NCBI RefSeq assembly: GCF_030766935.1
Contig: NZ_JASERL010000015.1
Coordinates: 215,469 to 279,468, forward strand
DNA from: Streptomyces sp. KL109B
GTDB taxonomy: Bacteria; Actinomycetota; Actinomycetes; Streptomycetales; Streptomycetaceae
Direction of reading: 5' to 3'
DNA length: 64,000 bases
Below the pieces are notes generated by a model. It saw nothing but the letters and a program-made list of their open reading frames with translations, had not been told where the DNA came from and did not search any database. The translations under genes and the position numbers were made by a program. Every line of letters begins with the position of its first letter. The stretch's first letter is position 1. Shown here piece after piece: positions 21,703 through 30,462 of the stretch.

Positions 21703-22308
21703 GTGCGAGCGTTGATCGGGCTCTGGCGCTGGCGCCACAATCCGGTGCGCCGCGGGACTGACCTGGCCGAGGCCTGGGTCGCCCTGGTCGCTCTGATCCT
21801 CATCGTCGTCGCCGCGCCGGTGCTCGGCGTCATCGCGGGGTCCCTGTCGCGTGACGCTCTGTACCGATCGGTTGAGGAGCAGCACAGGATGCGCCACGAG
21901 GTCACGGCGACCGTGGTGAAGAAGCTGGCACAACCGCCGCTCGACTCCGACCCGGAGACCTCCACGGCACGGGACGCGCACACGCGCGTGGTGGCGTCCT
22001 GGAAGGCGCCGGACGGCACGCCGCGGCAGGACCGCGTCGTCGCCCCGCTCACCACGCCGCACCACGGCGACAGGTTCCCGGTGTGGACGGACGATCAGGG
22101 CCGCGCCGTCGCCCGGCCGCTCGACCGGCCCACGGCCGCCACACACGCGGCGCTCGCAGGTTTCGGCGCCGCCGTCGCCGTCACCGGGCTCGTGGAGGGC
22201 AGCAGGCGCCTGGTGCTGTGGCGCATGATGCGCCGCCGGTACGCGCGCTGGGACAGCGCCTGGGACATCGCGGGACCCGACTGGGGCAGGACCGGCACGG
22301 GCAGTTGA
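21703..22308 (+). CDS. Rv1733c-like membrane protein
   Basis: The protein has about 201 residues and two membrane helices (about WVALVALILIVVAAPVLGVIAG near the N-terminus and AALAGFGAAVAVTGLVEG near the C-terminus). They flank an extracytoplasmic domain containing VVASWKAPDGTPRQDRVVAP and GDRFPVWTDDQGR. This arrangement and the opening RALIGLWRWRHNPVRRGTDLAEAW match the actinobacterial Rv1733c family, a conserved membrane protein of unknown function. Two GTG starts compete; the second was chosen because GGAAGG lies 11 nt upstream, whereas it is only 2 nt from the first. Confidence 0.78.
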   Translation: MRALIGLWRWRHNPVRRGTDLAEAWVALVALILIVVAAPVLGVIAGSLSRDALYRSVEEQHRMRHEVTATVVKKLAQPPLDSDPETSTARDAHTRVVASWKAPDGTPRQDRVVAPLTTPHHGDRFPVWTDDQGRAVARPLDRPTAATHAALAGFGAAVAVTGLVEGSRRLVLWRMMRRRYARWDSAWDIAGPDWGRTGTGS

Positions 22309-22467
22309 CGGCGGCCGGCAGGCTCGTGGCTCTGGTCAACCGCCGTGCCCCGCGCACGCTACGGTGGACCCACCTTTTGGCAGGCAGAACACGGGAAGTG
22401 GCAGCAGCAACGGCGCGCGCGGCGCGCCCACTTCCGGCGCACGACGAGGTGGGGGCAGATCAGCACC

Positions 22468-24873
22468 ATGGCACAGGGCTCGGTCCAGGTGACGCACACC
22501 AGCACGTCGCGATGGCGGCGCCGCACGGGTGAGTACGCGTCGCTCGCCGCCGCCCTGGAGGCGGCCGGTGACGGCGACGTACTGACCGTGGCCCCGGGCA
22601 CGTACCGGGAGAATCTGGTGGTGCGGCGGGCCGTGACGGTGCGTGGTCCCGAGGGCTCGCCCGGTTCCGTGCGGATCGCGCCGTCGGACGGCGTCGCGGT
22701 GACCGTACGGGCCTCCGCGACGGTGCGTGACCTGCACGTCGAGGGGCAGGACGCGGCGTCGCCCGCGCTGCTCGTCGAGGAGGGCGCCCCGGAGATCGTC
22801 GGAGTCCGCGTGGTGACGCGGTCCGCGGCCGGCGTCGAGGTGCGCGGCGGCGCGCGGCCCACGGTGCGGCGGTGCACCGTCGACAACCCCGGAGGCGTCG
22901 GCATCGCCGTACTCGACGGCGGGGGCGGCGTGTTCGAGGAGTGCGAGGTCGTCGCGGCCGGGCAGGCGGGCGTCGCGGTGCGCGGTGGCGCGCACCCGCG
23001 CCTGGAGCGCTGCCGGGTGCACCACACGTCGGGTGCGGGCCTGTCCGCGACCGGTGAGCACTCCGGCCTGGAGGCCGTGGGCTGCGAGGTGTACGAGGTC
23101 AAGGGTTCCGGTGTGCAGATCACCGGCCGGGCCGCCGCGCACCTGACCGACTGCGACGTGCACCGCACGACCGGGGACGGCGTCACGCTCGACACGGACG
23201 CGGTGCTCACGCTCGCCGACTGCCGCGTGCACGACGTGCCGGAGAACGCGATCGACCTGCGCTCCCGCTCCGTGCTCACGCTGACGCGTTCCACGGTGCG
23301 GCAGTTCGGGCGCAACGGCCTGTCGGTGTGGGACCCCGGCACGCGCGTGGACGCCAATCAGTGCGAGATCCACGACAGTACGGGCGACTATCCGGCCGTC
23401 TGGGTCAGCGACGGCGCGACCGCCGTGCTGGAGTCCTGCCGGGTGCACGACGTTCCGGACGCGCTGTTCGTGCTGGATCGCGGCTCGCGCGTGGACGTCG
23501 TCGACAGCGACCTCTCCCAAGTCCGCAACACGGCGGTGTCGGTGAGCGACGGCGCGACCGCGCAGCTCGACGACTGCCGCATCCGGGAGGCCGCGACGGG
23601 CGCCTGGTTCCGCGACCACGGCAGCGGCGGCACGCTCGCGGGCTGCGCGGTGGACGACACCCAGACGGGCGTGATCGTCACGAAGGGCGCCGATCCGACG
23701 ATCGAGCGCTGCACGGTCTCCTCCCCCGCCGAAGCCGGGTTCTACGTGTCCGCGGGCGGCCGGGGCAGCTTCCACGGCTGCCGGGTCACGGGCAGTGGCG
23801 GCTTCGGGTTCCACGTCATCGACGGGTGCCGTACGAGCCTCAAGAAGTGCCGTACGGAGCGGTGTTCGCGCGGTGGCTACGAGTTCGCCGAGGACGGTCC
23901 GCTGATCGAGGACTGCACGAGCGACGAGAGCGGCGGGGTGCGCCCCGGCGCGACGGCCGCCGCGCAGCCGGCCGTGCAGACCGCGACACAGACCGCCGGG
24001 CTGCTCAGCGCGGTGCCCGATCAGCGGCCCTCAGCGGCCCCTCAGGAGGCCGCGCAGCCGTCCCGCACGTCCAAGCACGTCCTCGGTGAACTGGACGCTC
24101 TGGTGGGCCTGGAGAGCGTCAAGCGCGAGGTGCGGGCGCTCACCGACATGATCGAGGTGGGCCGCAGGCGCCAGGAGGCCGGTCTCAAAGCGGCTTCTGT
24201 GCGGCGGCACTTGGTGTTCACGGGCTCCCCCGGCACCGGCAAGACGACGGTGGCGCGGCTGTACGGGGAGATCCTGGCGGCGCTCGGCGTGCTCGGTCAG
24301 GGACACCTCGTAGAGGTGTCCCGGGTGGACCTGGTCGGCGAGCACATCGGCTCCACCGCGATCCGCACCCAGGAGGCCTTCCAACGGGCCCACGGCGGCG
24401 TCCTGTTCATCGACGAGGCGTACGCCCTCTCCCCTGAGGACTCCGGGCGCGACTTCGGCCGCGAGGCGATCGACACACTCGTGAAGCTCATGGAGGACCA
24501 CCGCGACGAGGTCGTCGTGATCGTCGCGGGCTACACGGCGGAGATGGAGCGCTTCCTGTCCACCAACCCCGGTGTGGCGTCCCGCTTCTCACGGACCATC
24601 ACGTTCTCCGACTACGTGCCCGACGAACTGCTGCGGATCGTGGAGCAGCAGGCCGACGAGCACGAGTACCGCCTCGCCGACGGGACGCCGGAAGCACTGC
24701 TCAAGTACTTCACGGCGCTCCCGAAGGGGCCAGCGTTCGGCAACGGCCGCACCGCGCGGCAGACGTTCGAGTCGATGGTGGAGCGGCACGCAGGACGGGT
24801 CGCCCAGCTGGACGCCCTGGACACCGACGCGCTCACGCTGCTCTACGCGGAGGACCTGCCGGAACTGCCCTGA
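22468..24873 (+). CDS. Right-handed beta-helix protein fused to a CbxX/EccA-type AAA+ ATPase
   Basis: The 801-residue soluble protein has two parts. Residues about 20-490 are a parallel beta-helix made of imperfect 20-25-residue coils (GVEVRGGARPTVRRCTVDNP, GVAVRGGAHPRLERCRVHHT), unusually rich in Cys and His at repeated positions. After a disordered Ala/Gln/Thr linker (about 490-535) comes an AAA+ domain with Walker A GSPGTGKTT (about 587-595), Walker B VLFIDEAYAL (about 645) and SRFSRTITF. This ATPase class includes the RuBisCO activase CbbX, SpoVK and the type VII secretion ATPase EccA. A ligand- or polymer-binding AAA+ remodeller is inferred. The start follows GAGGTGGGGG. Its 3' end overlaps the converging hydrolase gene by 31 bp. 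Confidence 0.9.
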   Translation: MAQGSVQVTHTSTSRWRRRTGEYASLAAALEAAGDGDVLTVAPGTYRENLVVRRAVTVRGPEGSPGSVRIAPSDGVAVTVRASATVRDLHVEGQDAASPALLVEEGAPEIVGVRVVTRSAAGVEVRGGARPTVRRCTVDNPGGVGIAVLDGGGGVFEECEVVAAGQAGVAVRGGAHPRLERCRVHHTSGAGLSATGEHSGLEAVGCEVYEVKGSGVQITGRAAAHLTDCDVHRTTGDGVTLDTDAVLTLADCRVHDVPENAIDLRSRSVLTLTRSTVRQFGRNGLSVWDPGTRVDANQCEIHDSTGDYPAVWVSDGATAVLESCRVHDVPDALFVLDRGSRVDVVDSDLSQVRNTAVSVSDGATAQLDDCRIREAATGAWFRDHGSGGTLAGCAVDDTQTGVIVTKGADPTIERCTVSSPAEAGFYVSAGGRGSFHGCRVTGSGGFGFHVIDGCRTSLKKCRTERCSRGGYEFAEDGPLIEDCTSDESGGVRPGATAAAQPAVQTATQTAGLLSAVPDQRPSAAPQEAAQPSRTSKHVLGELDALVGLESVKREVRALTDMIEVGRRRQEAGLKAASVRRHLVFTGSPGTGKTTVARLYGEILAALGVLGQGHLVEVSRVDLVGEHIGSTAIRTQEAFQRAHGGVLFIDEAYALSPEDSGRDFGREAIDTLVKLMEDHRDEVVVIVAGYTAEMERFLSTNPGVASRFSRTITFSDYVPDELLRIVEQQADEHEYRLADGTPEALLKYFTALPKGPAFGNGRTARQTFESMVERHAGRVAQLDALDTDALTLLYAEDLPELP

Positions 24874-27275
24874 ACGGCCTGTTCCCCCTCAGCCTGCCCG
24901 CCCTCGGCATCCGGCCGCTGCTGCGGTACGCCGCCCGGCTTGAGGCGGGCAAGCAACCGCGCGCGTTCCTGGGCGAAGACCGGGTCGGCCTGGTAGTCGC
25001 CGTGGCCCAGGATCGGTGCGGGCAGCGGGTGTTGGGGGGTGCGGCCGTACGCGAGCGGGTCGAGGAGCGCCGCATGATCGACCTGGGGGCCGCACTCGCC
25101 TGGCAGGTTGATCGGGCCGCCGATGGGGTCGGTCCCGCGATGCAGATTGCGCCAGCAGTCGACCTGGCGGTGCAGCGAGGCCAGCGCCTCCGGCCCGAAC
25201 TGGGCGGGGAACCAGCGCCCGTACAGCCGCTCCAGGGGCGATCCGTAGGTGAGCAGTCCGACGCGCTTCCTTACGGAGGGGTGCAGTTGCCAGGCCGCGG
25301 CCGCCGCGAGGACGCTGCCCTGGGAGTGCCCGGAGAGGATGAGGCGTCCCCCGGTGGCCTGCGTCCAGGTGGCCATGCGCCAGGTCAGGTCGGGGACGGC
25401 GCGCTCGGCGTAGCACGGGGGCGCGAAGGGGTGCGCGGCGCGCGGCCAGAAGGTGCCCACGTCCCACAGGATGCCGATGGTGCGCCGCGCGGACGCGTCC
25501 TTGTAGGCGCGGCGCCCCCACGTGACGAAGAGTATGAAACCGAGACCGATCAGCCAGGAGCCGAGGGCCTGCGCGGACTCGGCCGCCCCCTCCACGATCG
25601 CGTACGACCCCTGGAACGCCGTCGCCGGCACCTTGCCCGTGGTCCAGGCACCGACGATGGCCAGCGCGCCGAGCAGCAGCGTCACCGACGAGACGACGCC
25701 GATCATCAACGGCGCCTTGTCGGTGAGGGCGGCACGCGCGCGCGTGCCCGCGATGCGCTCCGTGCGGGCGGCGTCCGGCGGTTCGGTGGTGTCGCCCGGC
25801 TTGGCGTCGAGGTGGTAGTCGGCCGCGACCTGGACCGTCTCGCGCTTCTTGATGCGTGCGGTGCGCCAGGCGAGCGCCGCGCACAGGACGGCGAGCACGA
25901 TCAGCAGCGGCGGGATGACGGAGGCCTGCCAGGACAGCAGCACCGGCGGGCCCTTGATGAGGCCGCTGGTGCCGTCCAGCCAGTCGGCGACGCGCTGCGC
26001 TATCCCGCCGGTCATCACGCCGCCGAGGGCGCAGGCGAGCATCGCGGTGGCGGGGCCACCGAGGCCGCGCAGCGCGGTGCGTGGGTCGCGGGCGGTGCGG
26101 TAGATGGCGTGCGCGACGAAGGCGAGGACGATCACCAACGCGCCCTGCACGAGGGCGATGCCGCCGAACGTCGCGTCGCCCGGCAGCCGTCCGGAGGAAT
26201 GCCAGCCGGGGCGCGACCAGGCCGCGTACACCATGGTCACGGCGAGCAGGGCGAGCGAAGCGTAGGGCAGGAAGCGCACGACGGTGCGGTCCAGGGTGTC
26301 GTCGACGCGGTTCTCCTTGCGGCCCCGGTGCACGACGACGCCGATGACGGCGAGGGTTCCGGCGGCCAACGCGGCGACGATCACCCAGCCCAGTACGTCG
26401 AGCAGGGCTGGCCCACCCGCCTCCCGGTCGAAGCGGGCCGCGGACGTGCCGACGGCGGCGGCCACCGTGAGGAATCCGGCCGCGGTGTGCGCGCTGCGCA
26501 GGCGTGCCACGAGGCGGCGCCCGTACCAGAAGCCGGGCCTGCCAAGGGCGTTGTCGACCTCGCCGTCGGTGGGCTCGGGCATGTGCGGGAGCGGGCGCTG
26601 GGTCTCGTACGCGCTCCAGGTGCGGTGCGAGAGGTACCAGAGGAGGACGGCGAGGGCGGTCGGCACGAGGGAGGCGAGGGCGAGGCGGCGGCCGGGCTGG
26701 CTCCACCAGCCGCCACCGCCGTGCGCGTCCACGGAGAGGAAGCCGAGCCAGGCGCGCTGCTCGGCGCAGGCCGCGGTGCCCGCGCACTGCCAGGCCGTCA
26801 GGTCGAGCGCGACCTCGCAGGCGGCGCCGACCAGGAGGACGGTGAGGGTGAGCGAGACGAGGCGGACGAGCAGGCCGTAGAGGCGTACGTTGCGGGACTT
26901 GCGGCGGGCGTTGGGCCGCATCCAGTGCGACAGGTTCGCCACCATGAAGGGCAGGAGCAGCAGCCACAGGGCGCGCGAGCCGTTGCCCGAGGTGAGGTTG
27001 CACCACACGTACGCCTCGGGGACGGGCTTGCCCCGGTAGTCGTCGGGGCGGTCCTCCGCGTCGGCGTCCTCGCCGCGGCGGAAGACGGCGGCCGTGTCGT
27101 CGCCGGACACCCGCACCGTCTGCGGGTCGTCGAGCATCTCCTGAGGTGTGGTGCCGCCGACTCCGTGGACGAGGAGTTCCAGGGCGGTCTCGTCCGGCGT
27201 CGTGGACGGCTCGGTGGCCGACTCGGTGGATGCCGACTCGGTGGATGCCGACTCGGTGGATGGTGTCGTATTCAT
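24843..27275 (-). CDS. Polytopic membrane protein with C-terminal alpha/beta-hydrolase domain
   Basis: The 810-residue protein begins with a Ser/Thr/Glu-rich repetitive tail (TESAS units) and the segment LELLVHGVGGTTPQEML, an N-terminal half-motif of the hydrolase fold. Eight to ten membrane helices follow, and then a C-terminal block with the nucleophile elbow GHSQGS (Ser about residue 649), YGSPLERLYGRWFP, and a histidine-containing LGHGDYQADP near the end. The catalytic fold seems split around the membrane domain. It probably acts as a membrane-bound lipase or esterase; the substrate is unknown. The ATG follows GGGGGACAC. Confidence 0.82.
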   Translation of the reverse strand: MNTTPSTESASTESASTESATEPSTTPDETALELLVHGVGGTTPQEMLDDPQTVRVSGDDTAAVFRRGEDADAEDRPDDYRGKPVPEAYVWCNLTSGNGSRALWLLLLPFMVANLSHWMRPNARRKSRNVRLYGLLVRLVSLTLTVLLVGAACEVALDLTAWQCAGTAACAEQRAWLGFLSVDAHGGGGWWSQPGRRLALASLVPTALAVLLWYLSHRTWSAYETQRPLPHMPEPTDGEVDNALGRPGFWYGRRLVARLRSAHTAAGFLTVAAAVGTSAARFDREAGGPALLDVLGWVIVAALAAGTLAVIGVVVHRGRKENRVDDTLDRTVVRFLPYASLALLAVTMVYAAWSRPGWHSSGRLPGDATFGGIALVQGALVIVLAFVAHAIYRTARDPRTALRGLGGPATAMLACALGGVMTGGIAQRVADWLDGTSGLIKGPPVLLSWQASVIPPLLIVLAVLCAALAWRTARIKKRETVQVAADYHLDAKPGDTTEPPDAARTERIAGTRARAALTDKAPLMIGVVSSVTLLLGALAIVGAWTTGKVPATAFQGSYAIVEGAAESAQALGSWLIGLGFILFVTWGRRAYKDASARRTIGILWDVGTFWPRAAHPFAPPCYAERAVPDLTWRMATWTQATGGRLILSGHSQGSVLAAAAAWQLHPSVRKRVGLLTYGSPLERLYGRWFPAQFGPEALASLHRQVDCWRNLHRGTDPIGGPINLPGECGPQVDHAALLDPLAYGRTPQHPLPAPILGHGDYQADPVFAQERARLLARLKPGGVPQQRPDAEGGQAEGEQAVQGSSGRSSA
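27220..27262. repeat. 15-bp tandem repeat at the start of the membrane hydrolase gene
   Basis: Nearly three copies of GACTCGGTGGATGCC encode the TESAS repeats at the N-terminus; unit changes keep the frame. Confidence 0.8.
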
Positions 27276-27487
27276 GTGTCCCCCGTTCCTGAACAGGACC
27301 AGGATCGCGGCTCAACGTCCACTCGGGCACCCCTCGTCACGGAATCTCCCCGATGCGCCCGGCCCCGTTCACCGCATGCCGCGCAGGTGGTGGTCCGGGT
27401 GTCGGTGGCGCGTGCGAGGATGACGCGAAAGCGCTGGCCGGTACGGCGGTGGCGGCAGGCGGGACGAGGCGAAGGGATCCGACGGAC

Positions 27488-28336
27488 GTGAGCGAGAATC
27501 AGAACCTCCTCGCGGAGCAGCGCCGCGCCCTGATCATCGACGAGGTGCGTCGCCGCGGCGGCGTCCGGGTCAACGAGCTGACCAGGAAGCTCGGTGTCTC
27601 CGACATGACGGTCCGGCGCGATCTGGACGCGCTGGCCCGGCAGGGTGTCGTCGAGAAGGTGCACGGCGGGGCGGTCCCGGTCGTCGAGGCCAGCACCCAT
27701 GAGCCGGGCTTCGAGGCCAAGTCGGGCCTGGAGCTGACCGCCAAGGAGGACATCGCGCGGGCCGCGGCGCCGCTGGCCGCGCCCGGTACGGCGATCGCGC
27801 TCTCCGGTGGTACGACGACGTTCGCGCTGGCCAAGGAGTTGCTCGACGTACCGGACCTCACGGTGGTCACGAACTCGGTGCGGGTGGCGGACGTGTTCCA
27901 CGCCGCGCAGCGCGGTGCGGCGACCTCCCGGCAGGGGGCGGCGACGGTGGTGCTGACCGGGGGCGTGCGGACGCCTTCGGACTCGCTGGTGGGTCCGGTG
28001 GCCGACCAGGCGATCGCGGCGCTGCACTTCGATGTGCTGTTCCTCGGGGTGCACGGGATAAGCCCGGAGGCCGGCCTCTCCACGCCGAACCTCGCGGAGG
28101 CGGAGACCAATCGGCGGCTCGTGCAGTCCGCGCGGCGGGTCGTCGTGGTCGCCGACCACACCAAGTGGGGGACGGTGGGGCTGAGTTCGTTCGCCACGCT
28201 GGACCAGGTGGACGCGTTGGTGACGGACGGCGGGCTGCCGGTCGAGGCGCGCGCGGAGGTGGCCGAGCACATGCGGCTCGTGGTGGCCGGGGAGACCGAG
28301 GCGCCGGAGGCGCCGGAGGGCGGTACAGACATCTGA
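27488..28336 (+). CDS. DeoR/GlpR-family transcriptional regulator
   Basis: The 282-residue protein has an N-terminal DeoR HTH (RRALIIDEVRRRGGVRVNELTRKLGVSDMTVRRDLDAL, residues about 10-45) and a DeoRC sensor domain with the phosphosugar-binding SGGTTTFALAKELL, VTNSVRVADVF, LTGGVRTPSDSLVGP and VVVVADHTKWG. Members usually repress sugar or nucleoside catabolism and respond to a sugar phosphate. No sugar gene is adjacent, so its target is elsewhere or is itself. The GTG start follows GAAGGGATC. Confidence 0.9.
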   Translation: MSENQNLLAEQRRALIIDEVRRRGGVRVNELTRKLGVSDMTVRRDLDALARQGVVEKVHGGAVPVVEASTHEPGFEAKSGLELTAKEDIARAAAPLAAPGTAIALSGGTTTFALAKELLDVPDLTVVTNSVRVADVFHAAQRGAATSRQGAATVVLTGGVRTPSDSLVGPVADQAIAALHFDVLFLGVHGISPEAGLSTPNLAEAETNRRLVQSARRVVVVADHTKWGTVGLSSFATLDQVDALVTDGGLPVEARAEVAEHMRLVVAGETEAPEAPEGGTDI

Positions 28337-28412
28337 CGGGGTGCCAGCTATGGTTGCCGGGCCCGGAGTTCAGCCGGAGTCACCGCAATCAACTGTTGGG
28401 GGATGGGTCTTC

Positions 28413-28895
28413 ATGGCACGCCGTCTTCGCCCCGTCGAGCTCGACTTCGTCGAGAGTGCGCCGCTGCGGCTGGTGTTCGCGCGTGAGGTGTCGGCGGCGC
28501 CGGATGCCGTGTACCGGGCGCTTGCCGAGGATGTGGTCGGGTGGCCGACGTGGTTCTCGGCGGTGACGCTGGCGCGGCCGATGGATGGTGGGGCGCGGCG
28601 GGAGATTCGGCTCAAGGGTGGGACGCGGTTCCTGGAGACGATCGTCGCGGCGGAGGCCTCCGGCGTGTACGCGTATCGGGTCGACGAGGCCAATGTGCCG
28701 GGGGTTCGGGCGTTGTTGGAGGAGTGGCGGATCGAGGGGGTTTCCGGTGGAGGGGCGCGGGTTCAGTGGACGTTTGCCGTGGATGCGCCTGCTGGGGTGC
28801 GGGTGGGGATGAAGTTGGCGAAGGCGGGGTTGGGGCGGGCGTTTCGGGATGCGGTGGGGGCGCTTGACCGGAAGTTGTCGGCGGCGAGTGTGTGA
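28413..28895 (+). CDS. SRPBCC (START-like) family protein
   Basis: The 160-residue protein fits the polyketide cyclase/dehydrase-like SRPBCC fold: LRLVFAREVSAAPDAVYRALAEDVVGWPTWFSAVTLA at the start, a central beta-sheet with VYAYRVDEAN and VQWTFAVDAP, and a long C-terminal amphipathic helix (VGMKLAKAGLGRAFRDAVGALDRKL). It binds a hydrophobic ligand or modifies a lipid in known members; here the role is unknown. GGGGGATGG precedes the ATG. The last 60 codons use a run of T/G-rich synonymous codons, unlike most genes here. Confidence 0.85.
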   Translation: MARRLRPVELDFVESAPLRLVFAREVSAAPDAVYRALAEDVVGWPTWFSAVTLARPMDGGARREIRLKGGTRFLETIVAAEASGVYAYRVDEANVPGVRALLEEWRIEGVSGGGARVQWTFAVDAPAGVRVGMKLAKAGLGRAFRDAVGALDRKLSAASV

Positions 28896-28900
28896 ACCGG

Positions 28901-28968
28901 GTGACGTGGTTGCGGACTCGGGGCTCCGCCCCGGACCCCGCTGCTCAATCGCCGCAGGGGCTTGATTT
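28901..28968. repeat. Dispersed intergenic repeat, copy A
   Basis: GTGACGTGG is followed by GGGGCTCCGCCCC, GGACCCCGCTGCTCAATC and GCCGCAGGGGCTTGATTT. The same blocks appear near 46.25 and 62.31 kb. The core forms a GGGGC-TCC-GCCCC hairpin. A second, shortened CGCCGCAGG-type tail (GCAAGAGCTTGATTT) continues into the end of the next gene. Confidence 0.85.
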
Positions 28969-28986
28969 GCCCGGGTCACGCCCCCG

Positions 28987-30174
28987 TCAGTCACCGCAAG
29001 AGCTTGATTTGGCCGGGCCGCCGCAACGCCACTCGCCCGTCTCCAGCAAGCGCGTGATCGACTCCGCGTACGGGGTGATGTCCAGGTCCTGGGCGGCCAG
29101 CCACTCGTCGGAGTAGTACTTGTCGAGGTAGCGGTCGCCCGGGTCGCAGAGGAGGGTGACGACGCTGCCGGTGTGGCCGGAGGCGACCATTTCGGCGACG
29201 AGTTTGAGGGCGCTCCACAGGCCCGTGCCCGTCGAGCCGCCCGCCTTGCGGCCGATGGCGGATTCGAGGGCGCGGACGGCGGCGACGCTCGCCGCGTCGG
29301 GGACCTTCATCATGCGGTCGATGGCGCCGGGCACGAAGCTCGGTTCCATGCGGGGACGGCCGATGCCCTCGATGCGGGAGCCGCAGTCGCTCTTGGCGTC
29401 GGGGTTGTCGGTCGTCCAGCCTTCGAAGAAGCAGGAGTTCTCGGGGTCCGCGACGCAGATGCGGGTGTCGTGCTGCATGTAGTGGACGTAGCGGGCGAGC
29501 GTCGCCGAGGTGCCGCCGGTGCCGGCCGTGGCGACGATCCAGGTGGGCTCCGGGTAGCGTTCCAGGGCGAGTTGGCGGTAGATCGACTCGGCGATGTTGT
29601 TGTTGCCGCGCCAGTCCGTGGCCCGCTCCGCGTACGTGAACTGGTCCATGTAGTGGCCGCCGGTGCGGGACGCGAGGGCCGCCGACTCCGCGTACATCGT
29701 GCGGGAGTCGTCCACGAAGTGGCACTGGCCGCCGTGGAATTCGATGAGGCGGCACTTCTCGGCGCTGGTCGTACGCGGCATCACCGCGATGAAGGGGACG
29801 CCGATCAGCTTCGCGAAGTACGCCTCCGAGACGGCCGTCGAGCCGCTCGACGCCTCGATGACCGGGCGGTCGGGGCGGATCCAGCCATTGCACAGGCCGT
29901 AGAGGAACAGGGAGCGCGCCAGTCGGTGCTTGAGGCTGCCCGTGGGGTGCGTCGACTCGTCCTTCAGGTAGAGGTCGATGCCCCAGTGCTCGGGGAGCGG
30001 GAAGCGCAGCAGGTGGGTGTCGGCCGAGCGGTTGTTGTCCGCCTGCACCTTTCGTACCGCTTCTTTGAGCCACGTGCGGTAGTCGGCGTCCGTGTGGTCG
30101 ACGTCGAGCGTCGGCAGGGGGCCGGAGGACCGCGTGCCCTCGCTCGTGGGTCGGCCTTGTTCCGTGGTGCTCAC
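28987..30174 (-). CDS. PLP-dependent cysteine synthase-family enzyme (cysteine desulfhydrase candidate)
   Basis: The 395-residue fold-type II PLP enzyme has the lysine motif HPTGSLKHR (Lys82), the substrate loop EASSGSTAVSEAYFAKLIG and the phosphate-binding GTGGTSAT. The motif HPTGSLKHRLARSLF and the long C-terminal extension resemble the actinobacterial Cds1-type L-cysteine desulfhydrase (mycobacterial Rv3684) more than CysK. I infer cysteine breakdown to pyruvate, ammonia and sulfide, although cysteine or cystathionine synthesis is possible. The GTG start follows AAGGAG. The C-terminal KSSSCGD is encoded by part of the dispersed repeat, and it carries two extra cysteines within its last dozen residues. 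Confidence 0.85.
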   Translation of the reverse strand: MSTTEQGRPTSEGTRSSGPLPTLDVDHTDADYRTWLKEAVRKVQADNNRSADTHLLRFPLPEHWGIDLYLKDESTHPTGSLKHRLARSLFLYGLCNGWIRPDRPVIEASSGSTAVSEAYFAKLIGVPFIAVMPRTTSAEKCRLIEFHGGQCHFVDDSRTMYAESAALASRTGGHYMDQFTYAERATDWRGNNNIAESIYRQLALERYPEPTWIVATAGTGGTSATLARYVHYMQHDTRICVADPENSCFFEGWTTDNPDAKSDCGSRIEGIGRPRMEPSFVPGAIDRMMKVPDAASVAAVRALESAIGRKAGGSTGTGLWSALKLVAEMVASGHTGSVVTLLCDPGDRYLDKYYSDEWLAAQDLDITPYAESITRLLETGEWRCGGPAKSSSCGD

Positions 30175-30462
30175 CGCGTGGCTCCTTCACGTCATGCCCG
30201 GACGTCACGCCCGAGCGCCGGTCCGAGGCGCCGACGGCGGCCGGACACCTCGATCATAAGCACCTTGCGCACGCTTCTCACCTGCATAAACGCATCTTTG
30301 GGAGCCTCAAAGGCAGGGCTGGGAGGGCGCACGCGAGGGCGCACACGGGCACGCCTACAAGGTGCACCCAAGGCTTCACAGTCCGTCCACATGCACACTG
30401 GTGTTCCTGGCCAGACGCGTGCAGACTGCACCGCAGACACCCACGCGAGGGGGCGAAACGGC
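30175..30462. other. Intergenic region between divergent PLP-enzyme and small-protein genes
   Basis: The 288 nt contain no convincing ORF and include a relatively AT-rich stretch (CCTGCATAAACGCATCTTTGG near 30281-30301), a plausible site for promoters or a developmental regulator. Confidence 0.45.

Noticed and set aside
22872..23820. Repeated short blocks in the beta-helix gene considered as a CRISPR-like array
   Set aside because: The units are degenerate, in-frame protein coils of varying length, with no constant repeat or spacer structure.
25002..27491. An 829-codon rightward frame opposite the membrane hydrolase
   Set aside because: It is antisense to a protein with membrane helices and a GHSQGS elbow, and its own translation is Gly/Arg/Val-rich without features.
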